DNA from: JAKPUX01 sp964436305 | GTDB taxonomy: Bacteria; Zhuqueibacterota; Zhuqueibacteria; Residuimicrobiales; Residuimicrobiaceae | Assembly: GCA_964436305.1 (NCBI GenBank) | Contig: CAYTCI010000009.1 | Coordinates: forward strand, 1-64,000 | Direction: 5' to 3' | Length of the DNA: 64,000 nucleotides | In this document: piece after piece, positions 36,825 to 44,734 of the stretch | Layout of the letters: each line of letters begins with the position of its first letter | Position numbering within the stretch: the stretch's first letter is position 1 | The notes under the pieces: model-generated | What the model saw: only the letters and a program-made list of their open reading frames with translations | Told to the model about the DNA's origin: nothing | Databases searched by the model: none | Position numbers and translations under genes: made by a program

Positions 36825-37295
36825 ATGATTAAAATTGCTGTCCAGGCTGCCACCCCGGAGGATTTTGCCGCCTTCGGCGCTGTGGCGCAGCTCGCCGGCA
36901 CCGTGCCGACCTCACAGGCGGCCGATTATCAATTCTGGTCTGACCTGGCGCATTATGCCGTGGATGGCGAGACCGAAATCGGCATTTGCACCGTCTTCCG
37001 CCAGCCTGCGGCCGGCCTCACCGCCATGGAGCGCCATCTGCGTACCCCCGAGATCCTCATCCCGATCGATGCCCCCTTTATCTTGCCCCTGCTGCGTGAC
37101 GGCGATGCGGCTCGACTCGCCGCGGCCTTTCGGGTGGCACCTGGACAGGCGGTGGTGATCGATTCCGGTGTCTGGCATGGCGCCTGTCTGCCCGACGGCC
37201 CGGAGCGCTCCTCCTACTGGGTGATCTTCCGCCGCCATACCCCGGCCGAGGATGTGGAGAAACAAACCATTCCGCTGATTGAAATTTCCCGCTGA
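36825..37295 (+). CDS. AllA-like (ureidoglycolate-lyase-family) cupin
   Basis: A 156-residue single-domain beta-barrel protein. PEDFAAFGAV near the start, MERHLRTPEILIPID, and APGQAVVIDSGVWHGACLPDG correspond to the AllA family (ureidoglycolate lyase, EC 4.3.2.3) including the conserved histidine loop. In classical AllA the enzyme acts in allantoin breakdown, but no purine-catabolism gene is present here. AllA-fold proteins also occur in sugar-acid clusters, so a role on a sugar keto or ureido derivative is possible; function is not assigned. GGGAG precedes the ATG. The gene is 24 bases after the lyxose isomerase and 13 before the next, so it is in the same transcript. Confidence 0.68.
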   Translation: MIKIAVQAATPEDFAAFGAVAQLAGTVPTSQAADYQFWSDLAHYAVDGETEIGICTVFRQPAAGLTAMERHLRTPEILIPIDAPFILPLLRDGDAARLAAAFRVAPGQAVVIDSGVWHGACLPDGPERSSYWVIFRRHTPAEDVEKQTIPLIEISR

Positions 37296-37308
37296 AAGAG
37301 ACGCCCCG

Positions 37309-38973
37309 ATGAGGCTTGCCAACTCAAAACTCTCCCTGCTTCTGGATGGCCCACCCGATGCCATCGCCCGGATCGAGACGCCGGATGGCGCCTGCCTGTG
37401 CAGCGGCGGCCGCCAGCACCTGCTGATACGCTCCCCGCTTGCCGTCTCTGAGCCGGTACTGCTCGCCTGCACACGCCGCAGCAACGGTCCAGGCGAGCAG
37501 GCGCAGCTCTTTTTTACCGACGATAGCGGAGCATGGCATGCAGAGCTCCGGCTGGATGCTGGCGAATCGGGCATCCATTTTCACCTCGAGGCCACTGCGC
37601 CCGAGCCGATCTGGCTGATCGAGTGGCGGCTCTCGGGTCTCGATCTCGCGGAGGTCATCATTCCCGCTCTGGGCGGACAACGGCTCTCCGACGCCATGCC
37701 GCTCGAAACGACCCTGAGCTACAAGTATCCCTTCTGGTGGAACGCCCAGTTTGTCATCGGGGCTGCACATCGCGGAGGCGGCCTCTGGCTCTCCTCCCGG
37801 GATGAAAGCCCGGATCTCAAGCTGTTGCGGGTCGGCAGGCACGCCGATGGTTTCGCCTGGAGCTATGGCTACGAAGTACCGGCGCCCTTTGCCCGTGAAG
37901 TAGCCGTCGACTGGTGGCTGGACGGCTTTGCCGGTGACTGGCAGGTGCCGGTCGAACGCCATCGCCAGTGGATGGAAACGGCCTTTAGTCTCAAACCGCT
38001 GGCGCAAAAGAGCAATTTCCCCGCCTGGGCGCGGGGGATCAATTTTGTGCTGGAGCTGTGGGGTGCACGCCGCGACCGCCCTGAGCCGATGCATACCTTC
38101 GGCCAGATGGCGGAGCGCCTGCAGCAGTGGGCGGAGATACATGATCCGGCGGCGACCCTGGTCTACCTGCCAGGATTTGCCGAACACGGCATCGATTCCC
38201 ACGCCCCCGATTATCATCCCAGCCCGCAGTGCGGCGGCCCTGCCGAATTCGGCCGGCTGGTCGAGGCCGCGCATCAACTGGGCTACCATGTGATGATCCA
38301 TACCAATGTGCTGGCCATGACCTACCATCACTCCCTGTATGCGGATTTCGCCTGCCATCAGGTCATCGATTGCTTCGGCCGGCCGCAGGGCTGGGGACTG
38401 GACCTGGATGGTGATTGGCTGGCGGAGCCCTATTTCGCCTATATCAATCCCGGCGCCAAGGTCTGGGGTGATCTGATGACCGGGGTGCTGGGCGAATTGA
38501 TTCGCACCTATCAGGTCGACGGGGTCTTCCTCGATCAAACCCTGCTCGCTTTCAATGTCAGCAGCGGCCCCAATTTCGTTGCTGGGATGCGCAGCCACAT
38601 CCGCCGGCTGCAGCAGACTTTCCCCGAGATCCTCTTTTCCGGCGAGGGCCTCCATGAACAGGTGCTCAACCCCTTGCCCATGGCGCAAATTCATGGCATC
38701 GACAGCATCAGCGAAATTCACGGCATGGATGGGCAAACCTCCTGGCGCTTTGCCCATCCGGTTTCAACGCGCCTCTTTACGCCCTATTGTCTCTTTACGG
38801 CCCACCTGCTGACCCGGCACCCTTCGCATCCGATGTTTGCTTTTCAGGAACAGGCCTATGCGGAGCTGGGGGTGATCCCGGCGCTGTGCCTCTATGACCA
38901 TACCCAGCGAATGGATCTGCCCGAAGTCAGGGCGATGATCGAACGGGCGCGCACCTTCCCGCGGCGGGATTGA
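37309..38973 (+). CDS. Unclassified TIM-barrel hydrolase-like protein
   Basis: A 554-residue protein that I do not recognise with certainty; it resembles large DUF6259-type putative glycosidases. The first ~240 residues look like an N-terminal beta-sandwich (galactose-mutarotase-like, GFAWSYGYEVPAPFAREV), the rest a TIM barrel with YLPGFAEHGIDSHAPDY, YHVMIHTNVLAMTYHH, QVDGVFLDQTLLAF and ILFSGEGLHEQ. The Asp in GVFLDQT and the Glu in SGEGLHE sit where clan-D or GH13-like barrels place nucleophile and acid, but that is a guess. There is no signal peptide, so it is cytoplasmic. ATG 37309 is chosen because ATG 37279 would overlap the AllA-like gene by 17 bases. Its neighbours point to oligosaccharide processing. 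Confidence 0.6.
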   Translation: MRLANSKLSLLLDGPPDAIARIETPDGACLCSGGRQHLLIRSPLAVSEPVLLACTRRSNGPGEQAQLFFTDDSGAWHAELRLDAGESGIHFHLEATAPEPIWLIEWRLSGLDLAEVIIPALGGQRLSDAMPLETTLSYKYPFWWNAQFVIGAAHRGGGLWLSSRDESPDLKLLRVGRHADGFAWSYGYEVPAPFAREVAVDWWLDGFAGDWQVPVERHRQWMETAFSLKPLAQKSNFPAWARGINFVLELWGARRDRPEPMHTFGQMAERLQQWAEIHDPAATLVYLPGFAEHGIDSHAPDYHPSPQCGGPAEFGRLVEAAHQLGYHVMIHTNVLAMTYHHSLYADFACHQVIDCFGRPQGWGLDLDGDWLAEPYFAYINPGAKVWGDLMTGVLGELIRTYQVDGVFLDQTLLAFNVSSGPNFVAGMRSHIRRLQQTFPEILFSGEGLHEQVLNPLPMAQIHGIDSISEIHGMDGQTSWRFAHPVSTRLFTPYCLFTAHLLTRHPSHPMFAFQEQAYAELGVIPALCLYDHTQRMDLPEVRAMIERARTFPRRD

Positions 38974-39003
38974 TCTCAAGTACCGAACAAAGGAGTCTCT
39001 CTC

Positions 39004-39930
39004 ATGAAATTAGGCTTTCTTACTGCCTGCCTGCCCAACCTCAACCTGGACGATCTACTCACCTGGGCAGCCGGCGCCGGCTTTCAGGCGCTCGAGTTGG
39101 CGGCCTGGCCGGTGGCCTCCGACCGTGACTATCAGGCGCGGCAGATCGATGCCGCTCGTATGGACCGCGCTGAAGCGGAGCGGATCAAGGCCCTTTTCGC
39201 CCGCCACGGGCTCGCCATTTCCGCCCTTGCCTACTATGACAATAATCTTCATCCCGACCCGGAACAGCGGAAGACCTTCCATCAACATTTGCGCAAGGTG
39301 ATCGACGCCGCTGCGTTGCTGGAGGCCGGACTGGTCGGGACTTTCGTGGGCGGGCGGCCGGACCTGTCACCGGCGGAAAACATCAGGCAAGCCGGCACGC
39401 TGTTCCGGGAACTGACCCGTTATGCCGCCGACCGCGGTGTACGGCTGATGATCGAAAACTGCCCGATGGAGAACTGGGTCCAGTTCGGTTTCCCCGGCAA
39501 CTATGCCTTCTCGCCCGAACTCTGGACGGCCCTCTTCGAAGAGGTGCCGGCTGAAAATTTCGGGCTCAATCTCGATCCCTCGCACCTCTACTGGCTGGGC
39601 ATCGATCCGCTGCAAGCGGTGCGCGAGTTTGCGCCCCGGATCTTTCACGCCCATGCCAAAGATACCGAAATCCTCCAGGCCGGACGCCATTGCCATTCGA
39701 TTCTCGGCACCCAGGTCAACCCCCAGCCGTGGAAATCGGGCTGGTGGCGCTACCGCTTGCCCGGCCTCGGATCGATCGACTGGGGCCGTTTTGTCGCCAC
39801 CTTGCAGGAATGCGGCTACGACCATGTCCTCTCGATCGAACACGAAGATCCGGTCTGGGAGGGGAGCGAAGAAAAGATCAAACGCGGTCTGATCCTGGGC
39901 CGGCAGCATCTGGCGCCCTTTATCATCTGA
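39004..39930 (+). CDS. Sugar phosphate isomerase/epimerase (xylose-isomerase-like barrel)
   Basis: A 308-residue cytoplasmic AP-endonuclease-2-type TIM barrel. The family motifs are present: MKLGFLTACLP at the start, GFQALELAAWP, RLMIENCPMENW, GLNLDPSHLYWLG, IFHAHAKDTEI and LSIEHEDPVWEG, with the Glu/Asp/His/Glu metal ligands of this fold. Members are sugar epimerases, isomerases or keto-sugar lyases. Unlike the fusion at 9326-10756 it lacks both a signal peptide and DUF1080. AAAGGAG stands before the ATG. It lies 30 bases after the unclassified barrel gene and 12 bases before GH42, so it acts in the same pathway, probably on a released monosaccharide. Confidence 0.82.
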   Translation: MKLGFLTACLPNLNLDDLLTWAAGAGFQALELAAWPVASDRDYQARQIDAARMDRAEAERIKALFARHGLAISALAYYDNNLHPDPEQRKTFHQHLRKVIDAAALLEAGLVGTFVGGRPDLSPAENIRQAGTLFRELTRYAADRGVRLMIENCPMENWVQFGFPGNYAFSPELWTALFEEVPAENFGLNLDPSHLYWLGIDPLQAVREFAPRIFHAHAKDTEILQAGRHCHSILGTQVNPQPWKSGWWRYRLPGLGSIDWGRFVATLQECGYDHVLSIEHEDPVWEGSEEKIKRGLILGRQHLAPFII

Positions 39931-39942
39931 AAGCCTGTCAAC

Positions 39943-42081
39943 ATGCGATCCTTGCTTAAAGAAGAGTATATCCCCTTCGGCAGCCAGTATTACCGTGCGC
40001 CTTCGCCCCATCCACAGGATTGGGAGCACGATCTGCGTCGCATGGCGGAACTGGGATTCAATACCGTCAAATTCTGGGTGCAGTGGCGCTGGAATCATCC
40101 GGCTGAGAACGACTTCTGGTTCGAGGATATCGACCGGCTGATGGATCTCGCCGAGACTTGCCATCTGCGGGTGATGCTGAATACCATCTTCGACGTCGCG
40201 CCCGCCTGGATCTACCGCACTTATCCCGATGCCTCGATGGTGACCCTGGATGGCCGCCGGATCGGGCCACAGACCCAGCCGCACCGTCAAATCGGCGGCC
40301 TGGGCTACTGTTTCAACCACGACGGCGTCCTCACCCATTTCTTCCACTTCCTCGAAGAGACGGTCCGGCGCTACCGGGATCATCCGGCCCTGGCGATCTG
40401 GAATGTCGGCAGCGAGCCCGAACTGACCTCCAGCATGGCCGAAATGCGCCTCTTTGCCGATGATGCCAGCAAGATGGGCGATATGCTCTGTTATTGCCCG
40501 CACTGCCAGGCCAAATTCCGCCTCTGGCTGGAGCAGCGCTACCGGACCATCGCCGCTCTCAACGAATCCTGGAACCGTAATTACCGCAGTTTCGCCGAGG
40601 CAGAGCTGCCGCTCACACGCAATACCTTCAATGACCTGATCGACTGGCGCCTCTTCTTTGTCGATACACTTGGCGCCAATGTCAAACGCCGCTTCGAGAC
40701 AGCGCAGGCCATCGACCAGGGCCGTCATCCCCTGATGTGCCATCACGTTTTCATTCAGGGATTTCCGATCACCTCCACAGCCAATGATCCCTGGAATGTC
40801 GGCCAGTACGGCGATCTCCACGGTTTTACCCAGATGGACGATGCCATGATGATCGACGTCCTGCGCTCCTGCGCCAAGGACAAACCGGTCCTCTCCGCTG
40901 AAATGCTGATGCTGCCGGGCTACACCCTCGATTTGCCCAGGCCCATCGATGCCGACGATGTCAAACGTTTCATCTTCAGCGGTGTCGCCGGCAACCAGAG
41001 GGGCTTTATTTTCTGGCAGTACCGTCCGGAGATTCTCGGGCGGGAGGCCCCGGCGTGGGGGCTCACCTGGCTGGATGGGGGCGAAACCCCCTGGCTGCAG
41101 GCCTACGCCGCAGCGGGGCGGGTACTGCAGAAGAATGCCGGATTTTTGCTCGATGCCCGTCCGCGGCCGGCGGAGGTGGCCCTCCTCTATCATCCCGAAA
41201 ACCAGATCTTCGGCTGGGCTGCAACCGGCAATGAAAAGAACGTCACCGATTCGCTGCTGGGCGTCCATCGCGCTCTCTACGAGCACAATCATATCATCGA
41301 TTTCATCCATCCGCGCGAATTCGACCAGGATATTTTGCAGCACTACCGGGTGGTCTATATCCCCTTTCCCTATCTGCTCGGAGAAAAGGTCTGCCAGGCG
41401 CTGGCGGCCTGGGTGGAGGCTGGCGGCGTCCTGATCGGGGAAGCCTGTTTCGCTGGCTGGAACCGCGAACACGGCCATCATGAAAAGGTCGTCCCGGGAT
41501 ATGGCCTCGAAAAGGTCTTCAGGGCCCGCCAGGGGGTGGTCGCTCCGGCCGGTGAAGAGGGGGTGGCGATCTGCATCGAGCGGGATCTGCCGATGCTGCG
41601 CGCAGGGGCGGTGGCCAATGGTCGTATCATCCAGGAGAGTCTCGTCGTCGAAGGTGCAGAGATCCTCGCCCGCTTCCCGAACGGCACCGCGGCCGTCACC
41701 CGCGCCTTTCATGGCAAGGGCCAGGCGATCCTTATCGGCTCCTATCCCGGTCTGGCCTCCCATCGCAGTGGAGATGCCGGCAGCCGTGCCCTGATCGCCA
41801 GCTTGGTCGAGATGGCCTGCCCGATTGCGCGTCCACGGGCCAGCGGCGATGCGCCGGTGCGCGTCGACACGCTGTACGATGCCCGCGGCGGCACGATGCT
41901 GATCGTGCAGAACCTGCGCGAGGAGCCCCGGCATGCAGTCATCACCCTGCCGGAGTGGATCCCGGGTCCGCTTCTGGAGCAATTCACCGGCGAGAAGCTC
42001 GCTTTCCTTCCGGAAGGGGAGGGGTCGCGGATGGAGGTGGATCTGGCTCCCAAAGAGGTCAAGGTGTATTGTGGGCGGTAG
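39943..42081 (+). CDS. GH42-type beta-galactosidase
   Basis: A 712-residue enzyme with GH42 architecture: TIM barrel (about 1-390), a flavodoxin-like trimerisation domain (about 400-630) and a short C-terminal beta domain. The opening FGSQYYRAPSPHPQDWEHDL is characteristic. The acid/base is Glu158 (WNVGSEPEL), the nucleophile Glu320 (VLSAEMLML). A four-cysteine zinc cluster typical of the family is visible at Cys123, Cys183, Cys185 and Cys188. It hydrolyses terminal beta-galactosides or, in some members, alpha-L-arabinopyranosides. No signal peptide is present, so it acts on imported oligosaccharides. The ribosome site is weak. The next gene starts inside its last codons. Confidence 0.85.
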   Translation: MRSLLKEEYIPFGSQYYRAPSPHPQDWEHDLRRMAELGFNTVKFWVQWRWNHPAENDFWFEDIDRLMDLAETCHLRVMLNTIFDVAPAWIYRTYPDASMVTLDGRRIGPQTQPHRQIGGLGYCFNHDGVLTHFFHFLEETVRRYRDHPALAIWNVGSEPELTSSMAEMRLFADDASKMGDMLCYCPHCQAKFRLWLEQRYRTIAALNESWNRNYRSFAEAELPLTRNTFNDLIDWRLFFVDTLGANVKRRFETAQAIDQGRHPLMCHHVFIQGFPITSTANDPWNVGQYGDLHGFTQMDDAMMIDVLRSCAKDKPVLSAEMLMLPGYTLDLPRPIDADDVKRFIFSGVAGNQRGFIFWQYRPEILGREAPAWGLTWLDGGETPWLQAYAAAGRVLQKNAGFLLDARPRPAEVALLYHPENQIFGWAATGNEKNVTDSLLGVHRALYEHNHIIDFIHPREFDQDILQHYRVVYIPFPYLLGEKVCQALAAWVEAGGVLIGEACFAGWNREHGHHEKVVPGYGLEKVFRARQGVVAPAGEEGVAICIERDLPMLRAGAVANGRIIQESLVVEGAEILARFPNGTAAVTRAFHGKGQAILIGSYPGLASHRSGDAGSRALIASLVEMACPIARPRASGDAPVRVDTLYDARGGTMLIVQNLREEPRHAVITLPEWIPGPLLEQFTGEKLAFLPEGEGSRMEVDLAPKEVKVYCGR

Positions 42082-43336
42082 CATTCGCGCGGCGGGCCAC
42101 ACGCGGCAGGGCAGAATCCGGCAGCGCAATTTTATTGTCAATGTGATGGATGGCGCCTTTTATGCGTTTGGACTGGCTTTCATCACACAGCAGACCCTGC
42201 TGCCGGTATTCGTCAAAAAGATCGGCGGCGGCAACATCGCCATCGGCCTGATCCCGGTGCTCTGGATGCTCGGGTTCAATCTGCCGCAAATCCTGGTTGC
42301 CAACCGGGTGCAAGGATTGGGTCAGAAGAAAAAGCTCTTTTTAAAAACCGCCCTCCTCCAGCGTTCACCCTGGCTGCTTATGGCCCTGTTGTGCTGGTTC
42401 ATCCTTGGCGGGGTTGGTCCGTCAGCAGGGGTCATGCTTTTTCTGCTGTTGTTTACCTCGGCGGCCGTTGCCGGAAGCATCAATCTGCCCGTCTGGTTCG
42501 ACCTGCTCGCCAAGGTGACCCCGGTGGTCTGGCGCGGCCGGCTCTTCGCGCTGCGGCTGATCCTGGGTGGCGTACTCGGGATCGGCGCCGGCATGATCGC
42601 CAAAAGGCTGCTTGAGGTCATAGCCTTTCCGGCCAATTTTGGGCTGCTCTTCCTGCTGGCTTTTGCTGCCATGATGGTCTCCTATGGCTTTCTGACCCTC
42701 CTCCGGGAGCCACGCGGCCCGATCCACCACGCACCGCTGCAGATTGCAGCCTATCTCCGTTCGCTGCCCGCGATTTTGTTGCGGGAGCGCAACTATCGCC
42801 ATTTTCTGGTAGCAGACGCCCTGCAATACCTGGCGGTGACGGCCAATGCCTTTTTCACAGTTCATGCCCTCGCGAAATTTTCCCTGCATGACTCCGCCGC
42901 CGGGACTTTCACCGCGATCATGATGGCCAGCACCATCGCCGGGACACTCTTTTTCGGCTATCTCGCCGACCATCGCGGTCAGCGCATCAACCTCTGCCTG
43001 GCGTCGCTCTGCATGGCACTGGCCTGCGGGCTGGCCCTGGCCGCCCGGACCATCGGAATCTATTATCTGGTCTTCGTCGCCTCTGCCCTCGCAACAGCCC
43101 TGACCCAGATCTCGCGATTGCCGATCATCGCCGAATTCTGCGCCGAAGACCAGCGACCGACATTTATCGCCCTGGCCAATCTGATCTCGAGCCCCTTTAT
43201 CTTGGTCGGTATTGCCGGCGGATGGCTGGTCAATCGCGCCGGCTGCGATCTTCTTTTCACCCTGGCGGGTTCTTTCGCTGTGTTGGCTCTGATCTGGCTG
43301 CTGCTCATGGTCCGCGAACCGCGGCATAACTTATGA
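42071..43336 (+). CDS. MFS transporter (GTG start)
   Basis: A 421-residue major-facilitator protein with about 12 predicted spans, beginning RNFIVNVMDGAFYAFGLAFI and continuing FVKKIGGGNIAIGLIPVLWM, then GYLADHRGQRINL. The frame stretches far back into the GH42 gene, so I place the start at GTG 42071: AAGG stands six bases upstream and it gives a short cytoplasmic leader before span 1. It overlaps the GH42 stop by 11 bases, implying coupling. The first ATG in frame, 42146, would remove part of span 1. A galactoside or monosaccharide export/import role is inferred from neighbours; the substrate is unknown. Confidence 0.78.
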   Translation: MGGSIRAAGHTRQGRIRQRNFIVNVMDGAFYAFGLAFITQQTLLPVFVKKIGGGNIAIGLIPVLWMLGFNLPQILVANRVQGLGQKKKLFLKTALLQRSPWLLMALLCWFILGGVGPSAGVMLFLLLFTSAAVAGSINLPVWFDLLAKVTPVVWRGRLFALRLILGGVLGIGAGMIAKRLLEVIAFPANFGLLFLLAFAAMMVSYGFLTLLREPRGPIHHAPLQIAAYLRSLPAILLRERNYRHFLVADALQYLAVTANAFFTVHALAKFSLHDSAAGTFTAIMMASTIAGTLFFGYLADHRGQRINLCLASLCMALACGLALAARTIGIYYLVFVASALATALTQISRLPIIAEFCAEDQRPTFIALANLISSPFILVGIAGGWLVNRAGCDLLFTLAGSFAVLALIWLLLMVREPRHNL

Positions 43337-43352
43337 TCTAAAGGACGGTTAC

Positions 43353-44717
43353 ATGAAATGCTTTCACACACTTTTTGTGCTCATGCTGGCCGCCGGGGCT
43401 CTTTACGCCGGAGAGCTCACCCAGGCGCCAGCACCGCTGCCACCGGATGCGCGGATGAAGGCCGACATCCTCCTGATCGTCGCCCACCCGGACGATGAGA
43501 CCGCCGTCGGCGGCTGGCTGGCGCGTTCTGTCTATGATCTGCACAAAAAGATCGCCGTCGTTTACCTTAACCGCGGCGAAGGCGGGGGTAACACCCACGG
43601 CCTCGAACAATCCCGCGCCATGGGTGCGATACGCGAGATCGAGGTACGCCAGGCGGTTTCGGCGCTCGGTATCGATCTGATCTGGTTTCTGAATGGCACC
43701 GACACGCCTGGCCAGGATCTTTTTCACTCCCTGACGGCCTGGGGCCATGGCGCCAATCTGGAACAGGTGGTGCGGCTGGTGCGCCTCACCCGCCCCGAGA
43801 TCATCCTCACCTGGCTGCCGCATTATGTCGCCGGTGAAAATCATGGCGATCACCAGGCTGCCGGCGTGCTCGCTGTCGAGGCCTTTGATTGCGCTGGCGA
43901 CCCGACCTGCTTCCCGGCCCAGGTCACCCCGGCGCGGGAGCCCGGGGATATCAACAATTTCAGCGAGGGCTTGCAGCCCTGGCAGCCCAAAAAGATTCTC
44001 TTCTTCTCCGATGCGTCGCACCCTATCCAGGCCGCCGGCCCGAGCCTCGACCTCCGGGCGATCTCCCCCTCACAGGGAGTGCCCTACTATCGCCTCGCCG
44101 CCCCGCTGCATCGACCCCACCTGACCCAGGGCGACGTCTCTGCAGCCGTGCTCCAGGCGGAAGCGAGCGGCGAGTGGGAGCGCTTCATCGCCTACATTGC
44201 CGGATTCCGGCTGATCTTCGGCAAGGCAGTGATCGCTTGCCGTCCGGATGACGATCTTTTCGCGGGTATCCAGCCTGGTCCGGTCCCCTATGCACCACCG
44301 CCCGGATACCGGCCGTGCCATCCGGGCGGTCGGCTTGAACTGGGCGGTATATTCGCCTTCTACCGCGCTTTCTGGCCGGCGCACGGCATCGAGGCGATCG
44401 GCCCCCTGGTCCTGCCCGAAGTGACGATCAATGCCGGCGGCTACCTTCATATCCCGCTTCTCCTGCACAATCCCGGTCCCGATTCCGTCCGGATCGAATT
44501 GACCGCCAAAACACCGGCGGGCTGGCAGCTCGTTGCGGGTGAAGCGCGTTATACCCTCGCCCCGGGCGAAACCCGCCCGGTGCAGACCTTCTTCTTTGCC
44601 CCGCAATCGATCAGCAAGGAGGGCGAGAGGATTGAATGGCGAGCCACCATCAACCGGCAGCTGGCCGGATCGGTCGCCTTGCGCGTCGGCCTCGACGAAT
44701 GGACCTTGCCGCAATGA
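43353..44717 (+). CDS. Secreted PIG-L family deacetylase
   Basis: A 454-residue exported protein: signal peptide (about 1-19, LYAG), a PIG-L/LmbE deacetylase domain (about 35-300) and a C-terminal NEW3/Ig-like domain (about 345-450; VTINAGGYLHIPLLLHNPGPD). The zinc site IVAHPDDE (His45, Asp48) and the downstream ENHGDHQAAG are intact. PIG-L enzymes deacetylate N-acetylglucosamine-containing substrates or, in secreted forms, other acylated sugars. In this cluster it may deacetylate a decorated polysaccharide outside the cytoplasm. AAGGA precedes the ATG. The stop overlaps a possible ATG of the next gene, indicating an operon. Confidence 0.82.
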   Translation: MKCFHTLFVLMLAAGALYAGELTQAPAPLPPDARMKADILLIVAHPDDETAVGGWLARSVYDLHKKIAVVYLNRGEGGGNTHGLEQSRAMGAIREIEVRQAVSALGIDLIWFLNGTDTPGQDLFHSLTAWGHGANLEQVVRLVRLTRPEIILTWLPHYVAGENHGDHQAAGVLAVEAFDCAGDPTCFPAQVTPAREPGDINNFSEGLQPWQPKKILFFSDASHPIQAAGPSLDLRAISPSQGVPYYRLAAPLHRPHLTQGDVSAAVLQAEASGEWERFIAYIAGFRLIFGKAVIACRPDDDLFAGIQPGPVPYAPPPGYRPCHPGGRLELGGIFAFYRAFWPAHGIEAIGPLVLPEVTINAGGYLHIPLLLHNPGPDSVRIELTAKTPAGWQLVAGEARYTLAPGETRPVQTFFFAPQSISKEGERIEWRATINRQLAGSVALRVGLDEWTLPQ

Positions 44718-44734
44718 GGAGGAGTGCTAACCGG

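Noticed and set aside
40972..40981. CAAACGTTTC resembling the LacI operator inside GH42
   Set aside because: One mismatch to the palindrome and located in the middle of a coding region; likely chance.
39367..42141. 924-codon minus-strand open frame antisense to GH42 and the isomerase
   Set aside because: Codon-bias shadow: its translation has no domain features or leader, and both + strand genes there carry catalytic motifs.
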